Positions 15,273 to 23,067 of a stretch of 64,000 nt of DNA are shown here, one piece after another; position 1 is the first letter of the stretch, and each line of letters begins with the position of its first letter. The stretch is from Ferribacterium limneticum (GTDB lineage Bacteria > Pseudomonadota > Gammaproteobacteria > Burkholderiales > Rhodocyclaceae): positions 2,912,001 through 2,976,000 of the forward strand of contig NZ_CP075191.1 of assembly GCF_020510625.1 (NCBI RefSeq), given 5' to 3'. A program made the position numbers and the translations under genes. The notes beneath the pieces were generated by a model. The model saw only the letters and a list, made by a program, of their open reading frames with translations. It had not been told where the DNA came from and did no database searches.

Positions 15273-16810
15273 TTGCCGCTCTGGGACGGTTCGCCGCCCT
15301 CACCCAACGGCTCGTTTGCTGCGGTAGGCGGGCCGTTTTTCATCGGCGGGATTTCATCGGCAAAATTTTGCGACCGGACCGCCAACACCAATCGCCTCAC
15401 CCCCTCCGCAAGCATCCGGTCATCCAGATTCCCATACCCCAGCACCAGACCATTACAGGTCATCGGTGCACTGGTGTAGCTGCTCAGTGCCCGCACCCCC
15501 AGCCCCAACGCCTCGGCTCGTGCCACGACGTCCGTGTCGCGTATTGCCTGCGGCAACCACATCACCAGATGCAAGCCGGCTTCGCCGCCGGACAATTCCA
15601 CGGCCGGCTCGAATGCTGCCTTCAAGGCCGCGCGCAGGGCGGTCTGCCGGGTGGCATAGTGGGTGCGCATGCGGCGCAGATGGGCGGTGTAGTAGCCGCG
15701 TTGAATGAAATCGGCCAGCGCACGTTGTTCAATACCCTGCCCGGCACGCGTAGCTTGGCTGGTGGCGCGGGCGAAATCGGCAGCGATGGCGTGGGGCAGC
15801 ACCAGGTAGCCAAGGCGCAGGCCTGGATAGAGGGTCTTGCTGAAGGTGCCGACATAGACGACCGGGGCGTCAGGCTGCAAACCGAACAGCGCGGGTGGCG
15901 CCGGGCCGGCGCGGCGGAATTCGCTGTCGTAGTCGTCCTCGATGATCCAGGCGCCAGACTGGCGGGCACGCTCGATCAGGGCCAGGCGCCGCGGCAGCGA
16001 CATGACGCAGCCGGTCGGGTACTGGTGTGAAGGCGTAATCATGATCAGGCGCGGCGGATGCCCGCGCCAGTCGCCTTCGCCCGGGGCCAGCCCCTCGCTG
16101 TCGACCGGCACGTCATGCACGCGCAGCCCGGCCAAGCCAAACGCGACGCGCGCCGCAAGATAGCCGGGGTTCTCTGCCCACACGGTATCGCCGTGGTCAC
16201 CCAGTAGCCGGGCGCAAAGGTCCAGCGCCGCCTGGGTGCCGCTGGTGATGACGATTTGTCCGGCATCTACCGCCAGGCCGCGCACCGTCGTGAGGTGGCC
16301 GGCCAACGCCTGGCGCAGTGCCGGGTCGCCGCCGTGGGCGGCATAACCGAGCTGGCGCCACCCAGCATCGCACCAAGCACGCTCCAGGCAGGCACGCCAG
16401 CTGCGGAAGGGAAAGACACCATAATCCGGCGTGCCGGGGGCAAACGGCAGCACCGCCGCCTCACGCGCCGGCTCTGGCTGCATGGCAGCCGCAGCCCGGG
16501 AGGAAAGTTGCAGCGGCACGGCGGACGAATCCCCACTCCTCGACGAGGCGACAGGCGGCGTGGCCAGCAGCGCCACGCGCGTGCCTTGGCGATCCGCCAG
16601 CAGGCAACCTTCGGCAACCAATTGCTCATAGGCGAACAACACGGTGTTGCGGGCGATTCTCAACGAAGCCGCCAGGCTGCGGCTGGCCGGCAGCAGCGTA
16701 CCGGGCGCCAGGCGGCCGGACAGGACGGCTTCGCGCAGGCGATGGTAGAGAACGCGCTGGCGCGGCATGGTTTCCGGCAAAGGCGGGGCAAGCAACCAGT
16801 TCAGCTCCAT
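15221..16810 (-). CDS. MocR/PdxR-type GntR family transcriptional regulator with aminotransferase domain
   Basis: A 529-residue regulator. It has an N-terminal GntR winged helix (LYHRLREAVLSGRLAPGTLL, then LPASRSLAASLRIARNTV) and a fold-type I aminotransferase domain with the PLP lysine in VYVGTFSKTLYPGLRLGY. The start at 16810 is preferred to 16828 because GGAG lies 8 bp upstream and MELNWLLAPP is the usual family beginning. It is divergent from an FMN-binding protein gene, which it probably controls. The last ~40 residues do not look like the family: they are read from the duplicated cytochrome fragment and a terminator region, so the original C-terminus has been replaced or extended. Confidence 0.85.
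   Translation of the reverse strand: MELNWLLAPPLPETMPRQRVLYHRLREAVLSGRLAPGTLLPASRSLAASLRIARNTVLFAYEQLVAEGCLLADRQGTRVALLATPPVASSRSGDSSAVPLQLSSRAAAAMQPEPAREAAVLPFAPGTPDYGVFPFRSWRACLERAWCDAGWRQLGYAAHGGDPALRQALAGHLTTVRGLAVDAGQIVITSGTQAALDLCARLLGDHGDTVWAENPGYLAARVAFGLAGLRVHDVPVDSEGLAPGEGDWRGHPPRLIMITPSHQYPTGCVMSLPRRLALIERARQSGAWIIEDDYDSEFRRAGPAPPALFGLQPDAPVVYVGTFSKTLYPGLRLGYLVLPHAIAADFARATSQATRAGQGIEQRALADFIQRGYYTAHLRRMRTHYATRQTALRAALKAAFEPAVELSGGEAGLHLVMWLPQAIRDTDVVARAEALGLGVRALSSYTSAPMTCNGLVLGYGNLDDRMLAEGVRRLVLAVRSQNFADEIPPMKNGPPTAANEPLGEGGEPSQSGKARSSSASPACRRGKAS
15307..15341 (+). terminator. Terminator-like hairpin resembling the one after the PQQ dehydrogenase
   Basis: Stem ACGGCTCG / CGGGCCGT followed by TTTTT. 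The preceding bases (GGTTCGCCGCCCTC) also match those before the terminator at 13411, so the two are probably copies. It lies inside the 3' end of the MocR-like gene on the opposite strand. Confidence 0.6.
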
Positions 16811-16835
16811 CGTGGCTCCATTAATCATTCGTTTT

Positions 16836-16857
16836 GTGGCACTACGAAAGGTACCAC
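16836..16857. promoter_or_regulatory. Inverted repeat between the MocR-like and FMN-protein genes
   Basis: GTGGCAC (16836-16842) and GTACCAC (16851-16857) form an inverted repeat with one mismatch and an 8-bp spacer, about 26 bp upstream of the MocR-like start and 48 bp upstream of the FMN-protein gene. Its location suits a MocR binding site; this is inferred. Confidence 0.4.
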
Positions 16858-16904
16858 TAGCTCAGTAAAGTGGGGCCATCGACACCTTCAGGAGCCTTGC
16901 CGTC

Positions 16905-17561
16905 ATGCCCCTCTCCATCGCCCCTTCCCCACGCACCCGCGTCCGCCGCAAGCCAGAACGCGCCGACTACGATGCCCAAGCCATCAACGCCATCGTCGAC
17001 GCTGCGGTCATCTGCAGCGTTGCCGTCCAGATCGACGGCGGGGTGCACGCCATTCCCACCATCCATTGGCGCGACGGCGAGCACCTGTACATCCATGGCG
17101 CCAAGGCGTCGCGCATGCTGAAGGCACTGACCGAGGGCGAGGCCTGCCTCACGATCGCCCTGGCCGACGGCCTGGTGCTGGCCCGCTCGGCCATGCACCA
17201 CTCGATGAACTACCGCTCGGTGGTGATCTACGGCCAGTTCGAGCTGGTGACCGAACCAGCGGAGAAAGCGCGCAGCCTGCGGGCACTGATCGAAGGCCTG
17301 TACCCCGGCCGTTGGGACACGCTGCGCCCGATCAACGACAAGGAGCTGAACGCGACCAGCGTGCTACGCATTCCGCTGACCGAGGCATCGGCCAAGGTAC
17401 GCGACGCCGGGGTCAAGGATGACGACGAGGATCTGGACTGGCCGGTCTGGGCTGGCGTCATCCCGCTCGATACCGTGGTCGGCGCACCGCGACGGGAGGA
17501 CGACAGCGCGGGGCGGACGGTGCCGGCCACTCGCTACAGTCCGCAGAGCGACACGTACTGA
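16905..17561 (+). CDS. Pyridoxamine 5'-phosphate oxidase-related FMN-binding protein
   Basis: A 218-residue split-barrel flavin-binding protein of the PNPOx-like/NimA-related type: AAVICSVAVQIDGGVHAIPTIHWRDGEHLYIHG, then HHSMNYRSVVIYGQFELV, where the family contacts FMN. It is transcribed divergently from the MocR-like regulator, a common pair in which MocR proteins control vitamin B6 or flavin-linked functions. True pyridoxamine phosphate oxidase activity is not implied. Its stop codon abuts the 3' end of the cytochrome c gene on the other strand. Confidence 0.82.
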   Translation: MPLSIAPSPRTRVRRKPERADYDAQAINAIVDAAVICSVAVQIDGGVHAIPTIHWRDGEHLYIHGAKASRMLKALTEGEACLTIALADGLVLARSAMHHSMNYRSVVIYGQFELVTEPAEKARSLRALIEGLYPGRWDTLRPINDKELNATSVLRIPLTEASAKVRDAGVKDDDEDLDWPVWAGVIPLDTVVGAPRREDDSAGRTVPATRYSPQSDTY

Positions 17562-17694
17562 GACAAACCCGGCGCCTCACTCCCGCCGGCCAGTCACCCG
17601 CGACTCGAAGAAGACCTGAATCGCCCAGGCCAGTTCCTGCTTGAGCACGCCTTGCCAGGGTGGCATGTGGGTGACGCCGACGATGACCTTGCCG
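17556..17694. repeat. Direct repeat partner of 15134-15272
   Basis: The intact copy of the ~139-bp duplicated segment, covering the 3' end of the cytochrome c gene. Together with 15134-15272 it forms direct repeats flanking about 2.3 kb that hold the MocR-like and FMN-protein genes. Confidence 0.75.
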
Positions 17695-18158
17695 TTGCGC
17701 ACGGTTTTGGCGAAGTAGGCGTCGTTGTCGCGCATGCACGCGGCGTTCAGTTCGGCGTCGCTGGTCCGCTTGCAGAAGCGGTTGAGCTGGCGAAGATCGG
17801 GGGCCGGGGCGGCGTTGGTGCTGGCGTCGGCGCCGTGGCAGCGGGCGCAAGCCTGGTTGTAGGCATCGCGGCCGATGGCCAGGGCGGCCGGGTTGCCTCG
17901 GTAGGGGTTTTCCGCCAGCCAGGTTTCGCCCAGCGGCGGCAAGCCGTCCGGCGACACAGCTGGCGCCACGGCAACTTCGTTGGCCAAGGCGAGCGATGAG
18001 CAGAGCACGGCCGTTAACCCGGCAAGTAAATTCGCCACTCCCGCGAAAGCGGGAGTCCATGGTTGCACTGGATTCCCGCTTTCGCGGGAATGACCTGTTT
18101 CTCGGGCAATTGAATGCCTGTTGAAAAATGCGGTAGCGAGCAATTTTTTCATGGCCAT
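17577..18158 (-). CDS. Periplasmic c-type cytochrome paired with the second PQQ dehydrogenase
   Basis: A 193-residue class I cytochrome c. Haem is attached at CARCHGADAS, and the axial Met is in GVTHMPPWQGVLKQ. The start overlaps the pentapeptide gene stop (TGATG). The signal peptide is interrupted: residues 22-41 (GHSRESGNPVQPWTPAFAGV) are encoded by a family A palindromic repeat, followed by a hydrophobic core LLAGLTAVLCSSLALA. It is probably the direct electron acceptor of the upstream quinoprotein dehydrogenase, as ExaB/PedF-type cytochromes are. A truncated second copy of its 3' end lies at 15134-15272. Confidence 0.85.
   Translation of the reverse strand: MAMKKLLATAFFNRHSIARETGHSRESGNPVQPWTPAFAGVANLLAGLTAVLCSSLALANEVAVAPAVSPDGLPPLGETWLAENPYRGNPAALAIGRDAYNQACARCHGADASTNAAPAPDLRQLNRFCKRTSDAELNAACMRDNDAYFAKTVRNGKVIVGVTHMPPWQGVLKQELAWAIQVFFESRVTGRRE
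18036..18093. repeat. Family A palindromic repeat pair inside the cytochrome c signal peptide
   Basis: CACTCCCGCGAAAGCGGGAGTCCA (18036-18059) and TGGATTCCCGCTTTCGCGGGAATGA (18069-18093), two short palindromes 9 bp apart that are also inverted copies of each other. The insert keeps the reading frame of the cytochrome gene. Confidence 0.8.
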
Positions 18159-18730
18159 CACCAGTCGGTCGGGCAGTTGGTACAGCCTTCGAAATCGGCT
18201 TCCTGGAATACCGCGAAGCGGCGGTAGATGCCGGTCAGATCGGCTTTGCGGAAATTGACGGTGAAAAATTTGGTCTCCTGGAGGTTGGCGTTGTTGAGAC
18301 GGACGCCGATGAACCAGGCGAAATTGGCCTTGGCCGCTTCCAGATTGGCGGCGGTCAGGTCGGCATTGGTGAAATCGGTGCGAAACAGGCGGGCGAATTC
18401 GAGATCGGCTCCGACCATTTTGGCGCCACGAAAGGTCGCCGTCGGGGCGCTGACCTTGTTGAGCCGCGCGGCCGTGAGGTCGGCCCCGTCTAGATTGGCG
18501 CCGGCCAGGTTGGCGCCGCGCAGATCGGCGCGGGCCAGTTGGGCGCCACTCAGATCGGCCCCGGCCAGGTTCTGCCCGGCCAGATTGGCGTGGCGCAGGT
18601 CGGCCCCCGGACAGCGGGTATGCGGCCAGATGCCGCAACCGTTGATGACCAGCGGTTCGAAGGGTTCCGGCGGCGCCGCGAATGCCACGGTCGAAGCGAA
18701 AAAAAGGCTAAAAATGAAATGTCTGGGCAT
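18158..18730 (-). CDS. Secreted pentapeptide-repeat protein
   Basis: A 190-residue protein with signal peptide MPRHFIFSLFFASTVAFA. It then has a long run of A(D/N)LxX pentapeptides from about residue 43 to 150 (ADLRHANLAGQNLAGADLSG and on), which fold as a right-handed quadrilateral beta-helix. Cysteines sit before and after the repeat domain (NGCGIWPHTRCPG; FEGCTNCPTDW), suggesting disulfide caps suited to the periplasm. It stands between the second PQQ dehydrogenase and its cytochrome. A pentapeptide protein is also found in the ped region of Pseudomonas putida; its function there is not known to me. A structural or assembly role with the dehydrogenase is inference. Confidence 0.8.
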   Translation of the reverse strand: MPRHFIFSLFFASTVAFAAPPEPFEPLVINGCGIWPHTRCPGADLRHANLAGQNLAGADLSGAQLARADLRGANLAGANLDGADLTAARLNKVSAPTATFRGAKMVGADLEFARLFRTDFTNADLTAANLEAAKANFAWFIGVRLNNANLQETKFFTVNFRKADLTGIYRRFAVFQEADFEGCTNCPTDW

Positions 18731-18761
18731 CGTCGCCGTTCAAAGATCGAGGCAGACGGGG

Positions 18762-19000
18762 TCATTCCCGGGCTGGGCCAGCGTCCATGCAGCGCTGTTC
18801 CAGCCCGGCCAGCGGGCCATCCGAAGACCGTGGGAATCCGTTCTTCGGCGGGAATGATTCGTCTGACCAAAACATGCCAAGAGGCAAAATAACGTTGCTC
18901 ACCCCCGCGCAGGCGGGAATCCATATGACTCAAGGCACCGGATCCCCGCCTCGCCCGCCGCGAAGCGGAGTCCCGGGTGTGTCGAGGCTGCGGGGATGAC
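18762..19000. repeat. Cluster of family A palindromic repeats downstream of the second PQQ dehydrogenase
   Basis: At least two degenerate composite units. One starts GTCATTCCCGGGCTGGG and ends near TTCGGCGGGAATGATTC (18762-18860); the other runs from CCCCCGCGCAGGCGGGAATCC (about 18902) to GGCTGCGGGGATGAC (19000). The stretch holds no gene and may serve as a transcription stop or mRNA-stabilising structure between the dehydrogenase and the pentapeptide gene. Confidence 0.65.
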
Positions 19001-19018
19001 TATCTACTCAGCGCCTCC

Positions 19019-20890
19019 TTAGTTCTTCAACGACTTCGGCAGCTTGAACACCCACATCGAGCCACCCTGCGTCACCTGTTTGGTCAGGTCGGCCATGTCG
19101 CCGCCCCACAGCGGCACGGCGCCGCCGTAACCGGACTGGATGCCGACAAATTGCTCGCCATCCATTTCCCAGGTGATCGGCACCGAAACCACGCCGGAGC
19201 CGGTCTGGAACTTCCACAGTTCCTTGCCGTTCTTGGCATCGAAGGCTTTCACGTAGCCGTCCGAGGTACCGGTGAACAACAGGCCGCCGGCGGTGGTCAT
19301 GGTGCCGGCCCAGAGCGGGAATTTCTCCTTGTGTTCCCAGACGATCTTGCCGGTTTTCGGGTCCATGGCGCGCAGGGTGCCGACGTGGTCGTCGAACAGA
19401 CGCTTGATGCGGAAACCCTGACCGAGGTAGGCGGAGCCGGCCTTGTACGTCAGCTTCTCGGTCCAGTAGTCCATCGCCCAGTGGTTGGCCGGGATGTAGA
19501 ACAGCTCGGTCTGCTGGCTGTAGCTCATCGGCATCCAGTTGGTGCCGCCGAGGAACGGCGGCGAAACGAAGATCGATTCGCCCTTGTCGGCGCCCTCCTT
19601 CGGCTTCGGCGGATGCTGGCCTTCGACGATGTTCGGCTTGCCGGTCTTCAGGTTCCAGCTCTTCGCCCAGGTGATGCCTTCGACGAACGGCCAGGCACCG
19701 ATCAGCGAAGTCGGCTTGTTGGGATAGCCGGCGCCGTTGGTCAGTTTCTCGCGGTCGGTGACGAAGAAGTAACCGTTGCGGTCGGCGTGGGCCGAAGCCT
19801 TGACCAGCTTGCCGGTCTTCGGATCCTTGTATTCGAACAAGACCACCGAGTTGTTGCCGGAGAAGTCCCAGGCATCGTTCGGGGTGTGCTGGAAGAAGCC
19901 CTTGAGTTCGCCATTGCTGGCATCGACATAGGCCTGACCGGAGGTGAACAGACTGTCCCAGTTGCGCGGATCGTCGCCTTCCTTGGTCCGGTGCCAGGTG
20001 TTCCACGGTGCCGGATTGCCGGTGCCGATGACCACCATGTTCTTGTCCACGTCGTAGCTCGCGGTCTGCCACGGGGCGCCGCCGCCGTGGTTCCAGGCAT
20101 CGACCTTCTTGCCATCCGGACCTTCCGGCCAGCTTGGCGCCTTGGCGTCGCCGGTCGGCGTGCTGTCCTTGCCGTTCAGGCGGCCCATGTGGCCTTCGAC
20201 CATCGGGCGGGCCCAGACTTCTTCACCGGTATCCGGATCGCGGGCGAACAGGTAGCCGACGACGCCGAACTCGTCACCCGACGAGCCGTGCACCAGCAGC
20301 ACCTTGCCGCTCTTTTCGTCCTTCACGACAAAGGGCGCACCGGTCATCGTGTAGCCAATTTTGTGGTCGCCGAACTTCTTCTTCCAGACCACCTTGCCGG
20401 TGTCCTTGTTGAGCGCGACGATGGTCGCATCGAGCGTGCCGAAGTAGACCTTGTCGCCGTAGATGGCGGCGCCACGGTTGATCACGTCGCAACAGGGGCG
20501 GATATCTTCCGGCAGGCGGGCCTCGTATTCCCACAGGCGTTTGCCGGTGCGGGCATCGATGGCGAAGATGCGCGAGTACGAAGCGGTCACGTAGATCACG
20601 CCGTCGTGCACCAGCGCCTGCGCTTCCTGGCCGCGCTGCTTTTCGCCGCCGAAGGAGAAGCTCCAGGCCGGCACCAAGTGATCGACGTTCTTGGTATTGA
20701 TCTTGGTCAGTGGGCTGAAGCGCTGGGCTTTCAGGCCGAGGCCGTAGGACAGCACGTCGCTGGTGGATTTGTCATCGTTGAGAATGTCTTCCCAGCTCAC
20801 CGTCTTGCTGGCCATGGCCGGCGCGCAAAAGCTGGCCGCAACCAGTGCGGCAATGAGGGTCTGGCGGGGATTGAACCGGTTTGCTTTCAT
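19019..20890 (-). CDS. PQQ-dependent alcohol dehydrogenase, predicted calcium-dependent (PedE/ExaA-like)
   Basis: A 623-residue periplasmic quinoprotein with signal peptide (TLIAALVAASFCAPAMA). It has the vicinal disulfide C133-C134 ([10 protein letters not shown]), [13 protein letters not shown] with the metal Asn, and the catalytic Asp342 in DAWDFSGNN. Residue 344, two after the catalytic Asp, is Ser, the residue of calcium-type PedE, against Asp in the paralogue at 11596. It is the first gene of a minus-strand group with the pentapeptide protein and cytochrome c. No sigma-54 signature was found in the 207 bp upstream, which it shares with the divergent kinase gene, so it is probably controlled differently from its paralogue. 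Confidence 0.9.
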   Translation of the reverse strand: MKANRFNPRQTLIAALVAASFCAPAMASKTVSWEDILNDDKSTSDVLSYGLGLKAQRFSPLTKINTKNVDHLVPAWSFSFGGEKQRGQEAQALVHDGVIYVTASYSRIFAIDARTGKRLWEYEARLPEDIRPCCDVINRGAAIYGDKVYFGTLDATIVALNKDTGKVVWKKKFGDHKIGYTMTGAPFVVKDEKSGKVLLVHGSSGDEFGVVGYLFARDPDTGEEVWARPMVEGHMGRLNGKDSTPTGDAKAPSWPEGPDGKKVDAWNHGGGAPWQTASYDVDKNMVVIGTGNPAPWNTWHRTKEGDDPRNWDSLFTSGQAYVDASNGELKGFFQHTPNDAWDFSGNNSVVLFEYKDPKTGKLVKASAHADRNGYFFVTDREKLTNGAGYPNKPTSLIGAWPFVEGITWAKSWNLKTGKPNIVEGQHPPKPKEGADKGESIFVSPPFLGGTNWMPMSYSQQTELFYIPANHWAMDYWTEKLTYKAGSAYLGQGFRIKRLFDDHVGTLRAMDPKTGKIVWEHKEKFPLWAGTMTTAGGLLFTGTSDGYVKAFDAKNGKELWKFQTGSGVVSVPITWEMDGEQFVGIQSGYGGAVPLWGGDMADLTKQVTQGGSMWVFKLPKSLKN

Positions 20891-21097
20891 TTTTTAGTGT
20901 GTCTCCTAAGTAGTCTCGTGATGCCCCCGAAAGATTGGGCCGGCCCATCTATCCCGACAGGCGAACCGAGTATAGGAAGCGTCTTTATCCCAAGTCTCGG
21001 GACAAGCTCACCGCCAAACCGGGAAAAACTCCCGGACTGGCATCAGGTCGGTACGAAACCTGCTGAGAGTCGCTTCATATAAAAACAGGGTGGCAAC

Positions 21098-22387
21098 ATG
21101 GATCTGCGAAAACGGCTGGTCATCTGGCTCGGCGGGCTTCTCGCCGGCCTCATGCTGATGGCCATAGTGATCAACCTGCATTCGCTGCGCGGCGATATTC
21201 AGGCCGAGGTCGCCGCTTCCGAACAGCTGGTCGCCGTCCTGCTCAAGGCCGGCAACGCGCTGCCCGGCGAGCAGGCGGAACTCGAAGCCGTGCTGCGCGA
21301 CGCCCGCCTGCGCCACCTGAGCATTCGCCTCGATCCGGCCGCGCCGGCGGCCGACGCTGCGCCACACTGGCTCGCCGGCCTGCTCGGCATCGCCCCGAGC
21401 GCGACACCGGCGCAAACCATCCGTTTGGGCGAGCAAACACTGCACATCGCCCCCAACCCGAACTCCGAAATCGAGGAGCGCCTGGGCGACACTGTTCGAC
21501 TTTGCATCACCCTGTTGCTCTATTCTGGAGCAACTCTGCTCGTCGCCTGGTGGTCGGCCGACCGGGCGCTGACGCCGGTACGCGAACTGGAAGCCGGTTT
21601 GCAGCGCCTGGCCGACAATGCGCCCGACGCAGCCATGCCACCCTTCGCGCTGCGCGAGTTTCGCCGCGTGGCACACGCCATTGATGCGCTGGCCGAAGCC
21701 CTCGCCGCATCACGCGCCGCCCAGCAACAGCTCGCCCGCCAGTTGATTACTGTGCAGGAAGAGGAACGACACACTCTGGCAAGGGAATTGCATGACGACA
21801 TGGGGCAAACATTGACGGCCATCGGCGTCACTGCCGCCTTTCTCGAACGCAATGCGATGCGACTCGAGCCGCCCAGCATCATTGACTGCGCCCGGGATCT
21901 CCGGCGCGACGTCAAAACCAGCGGCGAGCAGTTGCGCGCCATGCTCAAGCGACTGCGACCGCACGGTCTGGATGCGCTGGGACTGACCAGCGCCCTGCGC
22001 GAACTGGTGACAAGCTGGCAGCAACGGGAGTCGGGCATCGAATTTGCACTGGACACCCCGGCGCAACTGCCCGAGCTGGACGATTCGGCAGCGCTGGTGC
22101 TGTACCGCATGGTTCAGGAAGCGCTGACTAACGTTGTGCGGCACAGCGATGCGCTGCATTGCCGAATCAGGGTTCAGGTCGTGCTGGGGATGCTGCAGGT
22201 GAGCGTGGAAGATGACGGCAAGGGGCTGCCTGAGGCAGGCCCGGCCCGCCGGGGCGGTTTGCTCGGCATGGAGGAAAGGCTGGAAATGGCAGGTGGCAAC
22301 CTGACGATCGAGCACAAGGACGGCAAGGGCCTGCGGCTGCACGCATGCTTGCCGTTGAGACGAAAAAAAGAACAGGAGGAGCAATGA
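21098..22387 (+). CDS. Membrane sensor histidine kinase (HisKA_3/NarL partner type)
   Basis: A 429-residue kinase. It has two transmembrane helices (residues about 9-27 and 137-152, around a ~110-residue periplasmic domain), a HAMP-like linker (DRALTPVRELEAGLQRLADN), the phospho-acceptor box ARELHDDMGQTLTAIGVTAA and an HATPase domain (VQEALTNVVRHSDA, VEDDGKGLPEAG, GLLGMEERLEMAGG). It is divergent from the calcium-type PQQ dehydrogenase gene and overlaps its response regulator by ATGA. Control of the dehydrogenase genes, as with PedS/PedR or ExaD/ExaE, is inferred from location. Confidence 0.87.
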   Translation: MDLRKRLVIWLGGLLAGLMLMAIVINLHSLRGDIQAEVAASEQLVAVLLKAGNALPGEQAELEAVLRDARLRHLSIRLDPAAPAADAAPHWLAGLLGIAPSATPAQTIRLGEQTLHIAPNPNSEIEERLGDTVRLCITLLLYSGATLLVAWWSADRALTPVRELEAGLQRLADNAPDAAMPPFALREFRRVAHAIDALAEALAASRAAQQQLARQLITVQEEERHTLARELHDDMGQTLTAIGVTAAFLERNAMRLEPPSIIDCARDLRRDVKTSGEQLRAMLKRLRPHGLDALGLTSALRELVTSWQQRESGIEFALDTPAQLPELDDSAALVLYRMVQEALTNVVRHSDALHCRIRVQVVLGMLQVSVEDDGKGLPEAGPARRGGLLGMEERLEMAGGNLTIEHKDGKGLRLHACLPLRRKKEQEEQ

Positions 22388-23034
22388 CGATTCGAATCAT
22401 TCTGGTGGACGACCACGCCGTCGTCCGCAATGGCTATCGCCGCCTGCTCGACGCCGAGCCAGGCCTGCAGGTAGTCGGCGAAGCGGCCAGCGCCGACGAG
22501 GCCAACGCGCTCATCCTGCGCACCGACGCCGACGTCGCCCTGGTCGATCTCAGCCTGCGCGGCAGCAGCGGTATCGAAGCCATCCGCGGCATGCTGGCGC
22601 GTTGCCCCGGCCTCAAGGTGCTCGTGCTTTCCATGCACGAAGGCGCCGGCCACATTACACAGGCCCTGCGCAGTGGCGCCCAGGGCTACCTGACCAAGTA
22701 TTGCGAACCCGGCGACGTAATCGACGGCATCCGCCGCATTGCCGCCGGCAAACGCGTCTTTTCGCCGGAGATTGCCCAGGTGCTGGCCGAAGAAGCCATC
22801 GACGGCGATGGCGCTCTCGCCCACCTGACACCGCGCGAATTCGAGGTGCTGCGCATGCTGGCCCACGGCGAATCAGCCAACTGCATCGCCAACTCGATGC
22901 ACCTCAGCCCGAAAACAGTCCTCAATTACCTCTCGCTGATCCGGCAAAAGCTGGATGCCGATAGCGATTTCAAACTCTTGCACCTGGCAGCCCGACACGG
23001 GCTGGTAGAAATCCAGCCCGCCCTTGGCGCCTGA
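22384..23034 (+). CDS. LuxR/NarL-type response regulator
   Basis: A 216-residue regulator. The receiver has IILVDDHAVVRNGYR with the acidic pair, phospho-acceptor Asp in DVALVDLSLRGSSG, and Lys in GYLTKYCEPGD. The LuxR HTH is LTPREFEVLRMLAHGESANCI with the recognition part HLSPKTVLNYLSLIRQKL. The start at 22384 is chosen over an in-frame ATG at 22345 because it has AGGAGGAGCA directly upstream and makes the ATGA overlap with the kinase stop. It is the cognate partner of that kinase and resembles AgmR/PedR-type activators of quinoprotein alcohol dehydrogenase genes. Confidence 0.88.
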   Translation: MTIRIILVDDHAVVRNGYRRLLDAEPGLQVVGEAASADEANALILRTDADVALVDLSLRGSSGIEAIRGMLARCPGLKVLVLSMHEGAGHITQALRSGAQGYLTKYCEPGDVIDGIRRIAAGKRVFSPEIAQVLAEEAIDGDGALAHLTPREFEVLRMLAHGESANCIANSMHLSPKTVLNYLSLIRQKLDADSDFKLLHLAARHGLVEIQPALGA

Positions 23035-23067
23035 ACCAAAAACCTTCAACGAACCTCGGAGACCACC

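Noticed and set aside
18159-18638. N-terminal extension of the cytochrome c frame
   Set aside because: Arg/Gln/Pro-rich out-of-frame translation of the pentapeptide gene; the TGATG overlap defines the start.
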